Source of the DNA: Streptomyces sp. ERV7
Lineage (GTDB): Bacteria > Actinomycetota > Actinomycetes > Streptomycetales > Streptomycetaceae
Assembly (NCBI RefSeq): GCF_001653515.1
Contig: NZ_LYOY01000040.1
Span: 1-64,000, forward strand
DNA length: 64,000 nt
Direction of reading: 5' to 3'
Shown here: piece by piece, positions 1 through 7,474 of the stretch
How positions within the stretch are numbered: position 1 is the stretch's first letter
Layout of the letters: each line of letters begins with the position of its first letter
The notes under the pieces: model-generated
Seen by the model: the letters and a program-made list of their open reading frames with translations, nothing else
Told to the model about the DNA's origin: nothing
The model's database searches: none
Program-made: the position numbers and the translations under genes

Positions 1-4
1 CCCC

Positions 5-1423
5 GTGGACGCCCTGCCCGCCTGGCTGTCCAGCATGGTGCGCGGTGTCGCCGAGGAGACCCAAACCCCCGCCGACCTCGCCGGATGCCTGGCCCTGGCC
101 GTCCTGGCCACCGCCGCCGGGGGACGCGTCAAGGTGTGCGTACGCGGCCACTGGCGCGAGCCCGTGAACATCTACACCGCCATCGCCCTGCCCCCCGGCA
201 ACCGCAAGTCGGCCGTCTTCGACCTGATGGTTCAGCCCCTACTCGATGCCGAGAAAGCCCTGATCGAACTGTCCGGGCCGGTGCGAGCAGAGGCAGAAAC
301 CCTGATGGCACTGGCCAAGTCCGCCGCCACCAAGGCCGCAGAGAAGGCCGCCGGGGCAGATGCCGGACTACGCGAGACGCTGACCGCCGAAGCCGTCCAG
401 CTCGCCCAGGACGCGGCGAAGATGCGGGTTCCCGCCGAACCGCAGCTTGTCGCGGACGATGTGACCCCGGAGAACGTCGGGACGCTCCTGGACGAGCAGG
501 GCGGGCGCATCTCGTGCCTGAGCGCCGAGGGCGAGCTGTTCGACATCATCGCCGGGCGCTACACCGGCAAGCCCAACATGGGCATGTTCCTCAAAGGCCA
601 CGCAGGCGACATGCTCCGCGTGAACCGGCAGGGCCGCAGCGCCCAGCACGTCGCCTCACCGGCTGTCACGATCGGTCTGGCCGTGCAGCCGGAAGTCCTG
701 GACGCGCTCAGCCGCATCGACGGAGCCGACGGACGCGGCCTCCTGGCCCGCTTCCTGTACTCCAAGCCCCTGTCCCTGGTCGGCTCCCGCAGCCTCACCC
801 CCGCCCTGCTGGACGAGCAGGTGGCCGCCACCTACGCCAAACACCTGGCAGGCCTCACGCTCGCTCTGGCGGACTGGACCGACCCCGCCCTCATCCAGCT
901 CACCCCGGAAGCCGACGCGGTCCTGCTGGCCTTCCAGAAGGTCACCGAATCGCGCCTGGGGCCGGACGGGAGCTTCGCACCGATCGTGAAATGGGCGTCC
1001 AAGCGGGACGGGGCCGTGGCCCGCATCGCCGGACTCCTCCACCTCGCCACCCACCCCGAAGACGGATGGCACAAGCCCATCGAAGCCCCGACGATGGCCG
1101 CCGCCACCGAGCTGGGCGACTACTTCACCGCGCACGCCCTGGACGTGTTCAGCGCCATAAGCGCAGGCCCCGCCCACGAAGCAGCCGTGACCGTCCTGGC
1201 CCAGCTCGTCTCCACCAGCCCCGCGCAGTTCACCAAGCGCGAGCTGTTCCGCACGCTGCGCCGGGCCGACTTCCCTGCCATCGGCGACCTGGACCCTGCT
1301 CTGGCCCTGCTCGAAGAACACGGCTGGGTCCGCCAACAGCCCCCGCCCCCGCGCACGGGACGCGGTGGGCGACCCCCGTCGCCCCGCTACGAAACTCACC
1401 CGCGTATCGCACGCGGCGCCTGA
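5..1423 (+). CDS. DUF3987-type replication protein of an integrated element (5' partial)
   Basis: The reading frame is open to the left edge, so the GTG at position 5 is probably internal and the protein longer. Visible are 472 residues. A P-loop-like PPGNRKSA lies near residues 63-70, followed by a coiled, Ala/Glu-rich stretch at about 80-140 and a C-terminal winged-helix-like part at about 395-445, ending in a Pro/Arg tail. This matches the DUF3987 domain often found behind primase/polymerase modules in plasmids and integrative elements; that family link is from memory. It is followed by a repeat cluster, an excisionase and an integrase, the rep-xis-int order of pSAM2-like AICEs. I infer a role in replicating the excised element. 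Initiator versus helicase/primase function cannot be decided here. Confidence 0.75.
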   Translation: MDALPAWLSSMVRGVAEETQTPADLAGCLALAVLATAAGGRVKVCVRGHWREPVNIYTAIALPPGNRKSAVFDLMVQPLLDAEKALIELSGPVRAEAETLMALAKSAATKAAEKAAGADAGLRETLTAEAVQLAQDAAKMRVPAEPQLVADDVTPENVGTLLDEQGGRISCLSAEGELFDIIAGRYTGKPNMGMFLKGHAGDMLRVNRQGRSAQHVASPAVTIGLAVQPEVLDALSRIDGADGRGLLARFLYSKPLSLVGSRSLTPALLDEQVAATYAKHLAGLTLALADWTDPALIQLTPEADAVLLAFQKVTESRLGPDGSFAPIVKWASKRDGAVARIAGLLHLATHPEDGWHKPIEAPTMAAATELGDYFTAHALDVFSAISAGPAHEAAVTVLAQLVSTSPAQFTKRELFRTLRRADFPAIGDLDPALALLEEHGWVRQQPPPPRTGRGGRPPSPRYETHPRIARGA

Positions 1424-1677
1424 CACAACCCCCAGACCGCTGACAGAACTGACACAACCCCCAGCGCAAGCCGCTGACCTGCACGGACAGGCCTGATCGC
1501 GGCTCTGACAGAACTGAGCTAAAACTCGACAGAACCCTCGGCCCTCCCGCCGGGCGTCTGTGACAGAACCTCCCCCAGAGAGGTTCTGTCAGGTTTTAAT
1601 TCGGTTCTGTCAAAGATCCAGAAACCGCCAAACCGCCAGGTCAGCGGCTTACAGGCTAGGTTCTGTCGGTTCTGTCA
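1421..1677. repeat. Iteron-like cluster of 9-bp TGACAGAAC repeats, both orientations
   Basis: Between the DUF3987 gene and the excisionase gene a 9-mer recurs. TGACAGAAC occurs at 1441, 1506 and 1561, with variants TGACACAAC at 1421 and 1450 and CGACAGAAC at 1527. The reverse complement GTTCTGTCA occurs at 1583, 1604 and 1669, with a one-base variant at 1660. The two TGACACAAC copies are each part of a longer unit ending CCCCCAG. The copies at 1561 and 1583 lie in a perfect 12-bp inverted repeat (1561-1572 and 1580-1591) with a 7-base spacer. The density and two orientations suggest protein-binding iterons, an origin or an autoregulatory operator for rep/xis, rather than a simple terminator. 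This is inference. Confidence 0.7.
1561..1591. promoter_or_regulatory. Perfect 12-bp inverted repeat inside the iteron cluster
   Basis: The arms TGACAGAACCTC and GAGGTTCTGTCA flank seven bases. Each arm contains one copy of the cluster's 9-mer, so it is the most symmetric site of the cluster. It could be an initiator or repressor site; as RNA it would also form a strong hairpin downstream of the DUF3987 gene. Confidence 0.5.
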
Positions 1678-1723
1678 GCGGATTGCGACCCTGCCATCAG
1701 CTCGCACCGAGGAGGCAAGCAGC

Positions 1724-1909
1724 ATGAGCACCGCCGTGCGCCCCGTTGAGCCCCTTCTCTACACCCCCGAGGAAGCGGCCGAAGCCCTGCGGCTCGGACG
1801 GTCCACCGTCTACGAACTCATGGCCGCCGGCGTCTTGGCCTTTGTGAAGCAGGGGCGTTGCCGCCGCATCAAGGTGGACGTCCTGAAGGCCTACGTCGAG
1901 AGCCTCTGA
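1724..1909 (+). CDS. xis: Excisionase-type helix-turn-helix protein
   Basis: This 61-residue protein carries a MerR/excisionase-like helix-turn-helix over residues 11-60 (TPEEAAEALRLGRSTVYELM, then a basic wing GRCRRIK). Such proteins bend att DNA and steer the adjacent integrase towards excision. The start ATG has a good ribosome site, GAGGAGG, about 8 bases upstream. The gene sits directly downstream of the repeat cluster and 60 bp before the integrase, the usual xis-int pair in Streptomyces AICEs. A hairpin with a T-rich tail separates it from int, so int may be partly uncoupled from xis transcription. Assignment as Xis rests on size, fold and position. Confidence 0.8.
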   Translation: MSTAVRPVEPLLYTPEEAAEALRLGRSTVYELMAAGVLAFVKQGRCRRIKVDVLKAYVESL

Positions 1910-1921
1910 CCCCGCCCCTCA

Positions 1922-1957
1922 AGGCGGCCCCGGACACACGTCCGGGGCCGCCTCGTT
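1922..1957 (+). terminator. Hairpin terminator between xis and int
   Basis: A perfect 14-bp stem (1922-1935 with 1940-1953) closes on a 4-base loop ACAC and is followed by CGTTTT. It starts 13 bases after the xis stop and ends just before the int ribosome site. It looks like an intrinsic terminator or attenuator limiting int expression. Confidence 0.6.
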
Positions 1958-1969
1958 TTGGAGACCCTC

Positions 1970-3367
1970 ATGAGCCCCCGCAAGTCGAACTTGGAATCCA
2001 CTATCTACCTCGGTGATGACGGCTGGTGGCACGGACGCGTGACCATGGGCGTACTGGCCGATGGAAGCCCCGACCGCCGCCACCGCATGGCCCGCACAGA
2101 ACCCGCAGTGCGCCGTAAGGTGCGCGAGTTGGAGAAGCTCCGCGATGAGGGGCGCGCGACAAAGGCGGGCCGTAAGCCCACGGTCGGACAGTGGATGGAG
2201 ACCTACCTCACGGGCATCGCCAGTCTGAAGCTCAAGCCCCGGTCCCTGGACGACTACTGGTCCAAGACCCGCAACGACATCGTTCCCGGCGTCGGGAAGC
2301 ACCGCATCGACAAGCTCGCCCCGGAGCACCTTGAGCAGATGTACCGAGCCATGCTCGACGCTGGCCACGCACCATCCCACGTGGTCAAGGTGCACCGCAT
2401 CCTGTCCCGGGCCCTAAAGATTGCCCACCGCCGCCGGATGGTCGGTGAGAACGTCGCGATGCTGGTCGACCCACCCAGCATCGATGAGACCGAGACGAAC
2501 CCGTTCACCCAGGAAGAGGCGAAGGCATTCCTGGAAGCGGCGGCCAAGCGGCCCACGTTCATGCGGTGGGTCGTCGGCGTCGGCATGGGATTCCGCCAGG
2601 GCGAGACCTTGGGGCTGCGGTGGCCGTACGTCGACTTGGCCGCCGAACTGTTCCATCCCCGCTGGCAGTTGCAGCGGCTCACGTGGCGGCACGGCTGCGG
2701 CGACGCGCACGCGTGCGGGGCACGCCTGCATCGCTTCGAGCCCTGCCCGCCCAACTGCGCCACGCACAAGGGTTACAAGCGGGGCTGTCCGAAGCCGTGC
2801 ACTTCGACCTGCGTCAAGCATGCAAGCACCTGCCCGGAGCGCAAGGGCGGCGGTCTGGCCTTCACTCGTCCCAAGACGAAGAAGAGCACGAATCCCGTGC
2901 CGATCCCGCCCGCTTTCATTCCGTACCTGCTCGCGCACAAGGCTCAGCAGGACGAACTCCGCAAGGCGGCCGGAGAACTTTGGCAGGAGCACCAAGCCGT
3001 TTTCTCTCGACCCGACGGGCGTCCCATCGACCCCCGCGACGACTGGGAGGAGTTCAAGGAGCTGCTGGCAGAAGCGGGAATCAGCGACCGCCGCCTCTAC
3101 GACGGAAGTCGCCACACGGCAGGCACGATCCTCAATGAGCTGGGCGTGGACATGCCCACGATCATGGAAATCCTTCGGCACACCCAGATCAGCCAGACGC
3201 GCCGCTACGTCAAGGGCCGCTCACACCTCTCGAAGGACGCCATGCGTCGCATGGGAGACGCGTTTCTGCCCGCGCCGGAAGCGGCGCCCGAGCCCCCGAG
3301 TGAGACTAGAACTGAGACTGGGGACCGCCGCGCCGCCCGTGCGCGGCGCCGCCGCCGCATCCAATAA
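1970..3367 (+). CDS. int: Tyrosine site-specific integrase
   Basis: A 465-residue integrase that would catalyse integration and excision at the neighbouring tRNA gene. I chose ATG 1970 because GGAGA lies 6 bases upstream; a TTG at 1958 is in frame. An N-terminal arm-binding region (about 10-70) and a SAM-like core-binding domain (70-165) precede the catalytic domain. Catalytic residues visible are Arg209 (GFRQGETLGLRW), a Lys near 304 (PKTKKST), Arg381 (in DGSRHTAGT, where the usual first His is Asp), His404 (LRHTQ) and Tyr413. An unusual insertion at about 243-288 holds eight cysteines and may bind zinc; similar inserts occur in other actinomycete integrases. The basic C-terminus ends 48 bp from the tRNA 3' end, as expected for an att-proximal int. 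Confidence 0.93.
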   Translation: MSPRKSNLESTIYLGDDGWWHGRVTMGVLADGSPDRRHRMARTEPAVRRKVRELEKLRDEGRATKAGRKPTVGQWMETYLTGIASLKLKPRSLDDYWSKTRNDIVPGVGKHRIDKLAPEHLEQMYRAMLDAGHAPSHVVKVHRILSRALKIAHRRRMVGENVAMLVDPPSIDETETNPFTQEEAKAFLEAAAKRPTFMRWVVGVGMGFRQGETLGLRWPYVDLAAELFHPRWQLQRLTWRHGCGDAHACGARLHRFEPCPPNCATHKGYKRGCPKPCTSTCVKHASTCPERKGGGLAFTRPKTKKSTNPVPIPPAFIPYLLAHKAQQDELRKAAGELWQEHQAVFSRPDGRPIDPRDDWEEFKELLAEAGISDRRLYDGSRHTAGTILNELGVDMPTIMEILRHTQISQTRRYVKGRSHLSKDAMRRMGDAFLPAPEAAPEPPSETRTETGDRRAARARRRRRIQ

Positions 3368-3414
3368 AAGCAAAAGCCCCAGGTCACGGCGAGTGAGTCC
3401 TGAGGCTTCTACAG

Positions 3415-3488
3415 AGCCGCCTTCGGGATTCGAACCCGAGACCTACGCATTACGAGTGCGTTGCTCTGGCCAACTGAGCTAAGGCGGC
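3415..3488 (-). tRNA. tRNA-Thr (anticodon CGU), integration target
   Basis: The minus strand folds as a cloverleaf: acceptor arms GCCGCCT and AGGCGGC, D-arm TAGCTCAG, anticodon stem ACGCA/TGCGT with loop CTCGTAA (anticodon CGT in DNA), and T-loop GGTTCGAATCC. The discriminator is T and no CCA is encoded. The 3' end faces the integrase, so the 3' half of the tRNA is the probable att core: the element at the left inserted here and left the gene intact. The partner att site would be beyond the left edge. Confidence 0.93.
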
Positions 3489-3584
3489 ACGCCGTCCGCA
3501 CCATGGTGCGATCAGCAACGCGGCCAAGTCTACACAGTTTCCCGGGGTGCTCCTGACCACCCCTGTTCGAGGGACTCGCGCAGC

Positions 3585-5129
3585 TCAGGTGCACTTCTTG
3601 TCGGCCGGCGGGGCCGTCCCCTCCAGGAGGTACGTGTTGATCGCGGTGTCGATGCAGTCGCTGCCCCGGCCGTACGCCGTGTGGCCGTCGCCGTCGTACG
3701 TGAGGAGCCTGCCGGAGGCCAGCTGGGAGGCGAGGGACTTGGCCCACTTGTAGGGGGTGGCCGGGTCACGGGTGGTGCCGACCACGACGATCGGGACGGC
3801 GCCCTTCGCCTCGATGCGGTGCGCGGCCCCGGTGGCCTTGACCGGCCAGTACGCACAGTTCAGGATCGCCCAGGCGAAGCCCTCGCCGAAGACCGGCGAG
3901 GCCTTCTCGAAGGACGGGAGCGCGGCGGCGACCGCGTCGGGGCCGGAGAAGGCGGCGGGCAGGTCGAGGCAGTTCACGGCCGCGTTGGCGTACATGAGGT
4001 TGGCGTACTTCCCCTCCGCGTCGCGCTCGTAGTACGAGTCCGCGAGGGTCAGCAGGCCACCGCCGTCGCCCTGCATCGCGCGCGTGAGGCCGGTGCGCAG
4101 CTCGGGCCAGGTCGTCTCGTCGTACATCGCGGCGATCACGCCGGTCGTGGCGAGCGCCTCGCCGAGCTTGCGGGACTCGCCGGTCGCGACCGGCTTCGCG
4201 TCGAGGTCCGCGAAGAACGCCTTCAGGCGCGTCGACGCGTCCGCCACCGATGTCGTGCCCAGCGGGCAGTCCTTGCGCCGGATGCAGTCCGCCGCGAACG
4301 ACTGGAACGCCGTCTCGAAGCCCGCCGTCTGGTCGCGGTTCATCTCCAGGGCCGGCAGCGACGGGTCCATCGCGCCGTCGAGGACCAGGCGCCCGGTGCG
4401 CTCCGGGAACAGCTCGGCGTAGGTCGCGCCCAGGAACGTGCCGTAGGAGGCGCCCACGTAGTACAGCTTCTCGTCGCCGAGCAGCTGCCGCAGGATGTCC
4501 ATGTCACGGGCCGCCTCGACCGTGGACACATGCGGCAGCACCTTGCCCGAGTGCCTCTCGCAGCCCCGCGCGAAGTTCTTGAACGAGGACTCGAGCACCG
4601 CCTTCTCCCCGGCGTCGTCCGGGGTCTGGTCGACCTGGGTGTACGCGTCCATCTCCTGGCTCGTCAGGCATTCGACGGGCTCGCTGCGCGCCACCCCGCG
4701 CGGGTCGACGGCCACCATGTCGTACCGGGCCCGCACCGGGGCGGGGTAGCCGAGGCCCGCGTACTGCTGGAGGTAGCCGACGGCCGTGCCGCCCGGGCCG
4801 CCCGGATTGACCAGGAGCGACCCGATCCGCTTGCCCGGCCCGGTGGCCTTCTTGCGGGCGACCGCGAGGTTGATGGAGGTGCCCGTCGGCTTGGCGTAGT
4901 CGAGCGGCGCCTTCATCGTGGAGCACTCGAAGCCCGGTACGCCGCACGCCCGCCAGCTGAGCTTCTGCTGGTAGTACGGACGCAGGGCGGCCGATGTCTG
5001 GGCGCCCGCGGCCGAGGCGGTGGACGCCGTCGCGGTGGTGGACGAGCTGCCCGACGAGCATCCGGAGGCGAGCAGCCCGGCGGTCGCGATGACGAGGGCG
5101 GAGGAACGGAGCAGGCGCCTGGAGTCCAT
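3585..5129 (-). CDS. Secreted TAP-type alpha/beta hydrolase (tripeptidyl aminopeptidase family) lipoprotein
   Basis: A 514-residue exported hydrolase. ATG 5129 gives a lipoprotein signal peptide with lipobox LASGC (Cys24); an upstream in-frame ATG would add an implausible N-terminus. The fold matches Streptomyces tripeptidyl aminopeptidases (SlpD/SlpE/Tap): oxyanion region NPGGPGG, nucleophile Ser228 in GASYG, Asp455 in TRDPATP, His483 in DGDGHTAYG, and the C-terminal TAP domain ending with paired cysteines. It probably releases N-terminal tripeptides from extracellular peptides while anchored in the membrane. It lies downstream of holB on the same strand with a 140-bp gap, so it may have its own promoter. 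Exact peptide specificity is unknown. Confidence 0.88.
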   Translation of the reverse strand: MDSRRLLRSSALVIATAGLLASGCSSGSSSTTATASTASAAGAQTSAALRPYYQQKLSWRACGVPGFECSTMKAPLDYAKPTGTSINLAVARKKATGPGKRIGSLLVNPGGPGGTAVGYLQQYAGLGYPAPVRARYDMVAVDPRGVARSEPVECLTSQEMDAYTQVDQTPDDAGEKAVLESSFKNFARGCERHSGKVLPHVSTVEAARDMDILRQLLGDEKLYYVGASYGTFLGATYAELFPERTGRLVLDGAMDPSLPALEMNRDQTAGFETAFQSFAADCIRRKDCPLGTTSVADASTRLKAFFADLDAKPVATGESRKLGEALATTGVIAAMYDETTWPELRTGLTRAMQGDGGGLLTLADSYYERDAEGKYANLMYANAAVNCLDLPAAFSGPDAVAAALPSFEKASPVFGEGFAWAILNCAYWPVKATGAAHRIEAKGAVPIVVVGTTRDPATPYKWAKSLASQLASGRLLTYDGDGHTAYGRGSDCIDTAINTYLLEGTAPPADKKCT

Positions 5130-5269
5130 CCCCGGAGCGTAACCGGGGAGTGACGGCATGTGCCCCGTTGGCAGCCGGACGACGGCTCGTACGAGTGAGC
5201 CGGTCAACCGGGGTGACGGGAGTCCCCGGGGTGACGGGGGTCCGTCCTGGGGGCCGCCCGTCGGACGCC

Positions 5270-6475
5270 TCAGCCCGCCCGCAGCGCCAGCGTCATCGCC
5301 TCCACCGCGAGCAGCGGCGCCACATTGCGGTCCAGTGCCTCGCGGCAGGCGAGAACCGCCTCTATACGGCGCAGGGTCCCCTCGGGTGTGGAGCCGCGCG
5401 CGATGCGGTCCACCCCGTCCCGTACCTCCTCGTTGGCCAGGGCGATGCGGGAGCCGAGCTGGAGCGCCAGGACGTCCCGGTAGAAGCCGGTGAGGTCGGT
5501 GAGGGCGAGGTCGAGGCTGTCCCGCTGCGTACGCGTCTTGCGGCGCTTCTGGCGGTCCTCCAGCTCCTTCATCGCCCCGGCGGTGCCACGCGGCATACGG
5601 CCTCCGGCCTGGGCGCCGAGGGCCGCCTTCAGGTCCTCGGTCTCCTTGACGTCGACCTCTTCGGCGAGCTGTTTGGCGTCCTCGGCGGCCGTGTCGACCA
5701 GCTCCTGGGCGGCCTTGAGGCAGCCGCCCACGTCCTCGACCCTCAGCGGCACCTTCAGGACGGCGGCGCGGCGGGCACGCGTGCGGTCGTCGGTGGCGAG
5801 GCGGCGGGCCCGGCCGATGTGGCCCTGGGTGGCGCGGGCGGCGGCCAGGGCGGTCTCCGGCGGGATGCCGTCACGGCGGATCAGGACATCGGCGACGGCC
5901 TCCACCGGCGGTGTCCGCAGCGTCAGATGGCGGCAGCGCGAGCGGATCGTCGGCAGCACGTCCTCCAGCGACGGCGCGCACAGCAGCCACACCGTGCGCG
6001 GGGCGGGCTCCTCCACGGCCTTCAGGAGCACATTGCCCGCGCCCTCGGTCAGCCGGTCGGCGTCCTCCAGGACGATCACCTGCCAGCGGCCGACGGCGGG
6101 TGAGAGCTGGGCGCGCCGGACCAGGTCGCGGGTCTCCTTGACGCCGATGGAGAGCAGGTCGGTGCGGACGATCTCCACGTCCGCGTGTGTGCCCACGAGC
6201 GCGGTGTGGCAGCCGTCGCAGAACCCGCAGCCGGGCTGCCCGCCCAGCGCCCGGTCCGGGCTGACGCACTGGAGCGCCGCGGCGAACGCGCGCGCCGCCG
6301 TGGACCGGCCCGAGCCCGGCGGCCCGGTGAACAGCCACGCGTGCGTCATCTTCGACGCGTCCGGGACGGGCTCGCCGGCCGAGACGGCGGTCACCAGCGC
6401 GTCGGCGTCACGCGCGGCAGCGGCCAGCTGCTCCTGCACCCGGTCCTGGCCGACCAGGTCGTCCCACACCGTCAT
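5270..6475 (-). CDS. holB: DNA polymerase III delta' subunit
   Basis: A 401-residue clamp-loader subunit. It has an AAA+ core with a P-loop GPPGSGRST (Arg in place of Lys, common in delta'), a zinc-type cluster CGFCDGC preceded by two more cysteines, the Walker B-like VLEDADRL, and the SRC arginine-finger motif (TIRSRCRHL). The C-terminal half is helical. It would act with tau/gamma and delta to load the sliding clamp. It lies 102 bp downstream of tmk on the same strand, the usual actinobacterial tmk-holB pair. The start ATG 6475 gives MTVWDDLVGQD, the normal family N-terminus. Confidence 0.93.
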   Translation of the reverse strand: MTVWDDLVGQDRVQEQLAAAARDADALVTAVSAGEPVPDASKMTHAWLFTGPPGSGRSTAARAFAAALQCVSPDRALGGQPGCGFCDGCHTALVGTHADVEIVRTDLLSIGVKETRDLVRRAQLSPAVGRWQVIVLEDADRLTEGAGNVLLKAVEEPAPRTVWLLCAPSLEDVLPTIRSRCRHLTLRTPPVEAVADVLIRRDGIPPETALAAARATQGHIGRARRLATDDRTRARRAAVLKVPLRVEDVGGCLKAAQELVDTAAEDAKQLAEEVDVKETEDLKAALGAQAGGRMPRGTAGAMKELEDRQKRRKTRTQRDSLDLALTDLTGFYRDVLALQLGSRIALANEEVRDGVDRIARGSTPEGTLRRIEAVLACREALDRNVAPLLAVEAMTLALRAG

Positions 6476-6577
6476 GGGTCACCGCCTCCGCGCTCTGTTC
6501 CGCCCCGTACGTCCCCGCTACGACCCCATTGTGAGGGAGGGGTCGGACAATCCCGTCCGGGGCGGCCTTGCCGCAGG

Positions 6578-7474
6578 TCAGCGGCGGCGGCCCCGGCGGT
6601 CGTCATCGTCGTCGGGGTGCGGCCCGAGCAGTTCGTCGGCGAGCGTGGGCAGATCGTCCAGCGGGGTCTCCTCGGCCCAGTCCGAACGCCGCCGGGGCCG
6701 ACGGCCCCGCTCCGCCTTCGGCTCCGGCCCGGCCCCGGGCTCCGCGCGCAGCTGCTCGGGGTCGACCTGCGGCAGCTCACGCGTCCGCTCGTTCACCCGC
6801 TCGGGCTGCTCCTGCTCGTCCCGGAAGATCCCCGGCGGGAACCGGTCCGCGTCCCGCACCGGCAGATGCGCGGCGCTCCGACCGGCCCCTTCACGCACGG
6901 GCGGCAGCACCGTCGTCTCCTCGGCGTCCCGCGCCACCTCCCGTACGGGCGGCAGCACGGTCGTCTCGGCGGCGTCCCGCACGGGCGGCATGACCGTCGT
7001 CTCGGCGGCCTCGGCCGGGACCTGCGGCAGGACCGTGGTCTCGGCGGCTTCCGGCGCGGGCGGCACCGGGACCTCCTGGGTGACCTCGTCGGCGCTTTCC
7101 GCGGGCTTCACGACGGGCGTCGCGACCGTCACCTCGGAGGCCGACTCCGCCGCGGGCTTCCGCATCGCGCGCGTGGCGGACGTGCCGTCCGCGTCCTTGG
7201 GGGCGGCCGGGGCGGAGGGAGACGCGGTGGCGGCCGAAGCCGTCGCCGCAGCCGCAGCCGCGGCGGTCGCCGCCTCCGCGAGCCTCCGGGCCTCCTCCGC
7301 CCGCCGCAGCGCCTCCTCGGCCTTGCGCTGCTTCTCCAGGCGGCGCTCCTCGGCCTCGGCCCGCAGCTTGGCCTGCTCCTCGGCCTGCTTGCGCAGACGC
7401 TCCTGCTCGGCGGCCGCCGCCTTGGCCTCCGCCTCGCGCCGGACGCGCTCCTCCTCGGCGAGCCGGCGGGCCCC
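6578..7474 (-). pseudogene. Out-of-frame C-terminal remainder of the dTMP kinase gene
   Basis: This is the frame that should follow residue ~798 of tmk. It is open from about 7474 to the stop at 6578 and encodes more Glu/Ala/Arg coiled coil (ARRLAEEERVRREAE), an Ala-rich linker, then repeated ETTVLPPV units and an acidic, Arg-rich end. An internal ATG at 7165 could start a separate 195-residue ORF, but its lack of a domain and its smooth continuation of the tmk coiled coil make it far more likely to be the detached tail. From memory, Streptomyces homologues of this membrane kinase are near 1,080 residues; joining both parts gives about 1,096. Confidence 0.75.
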
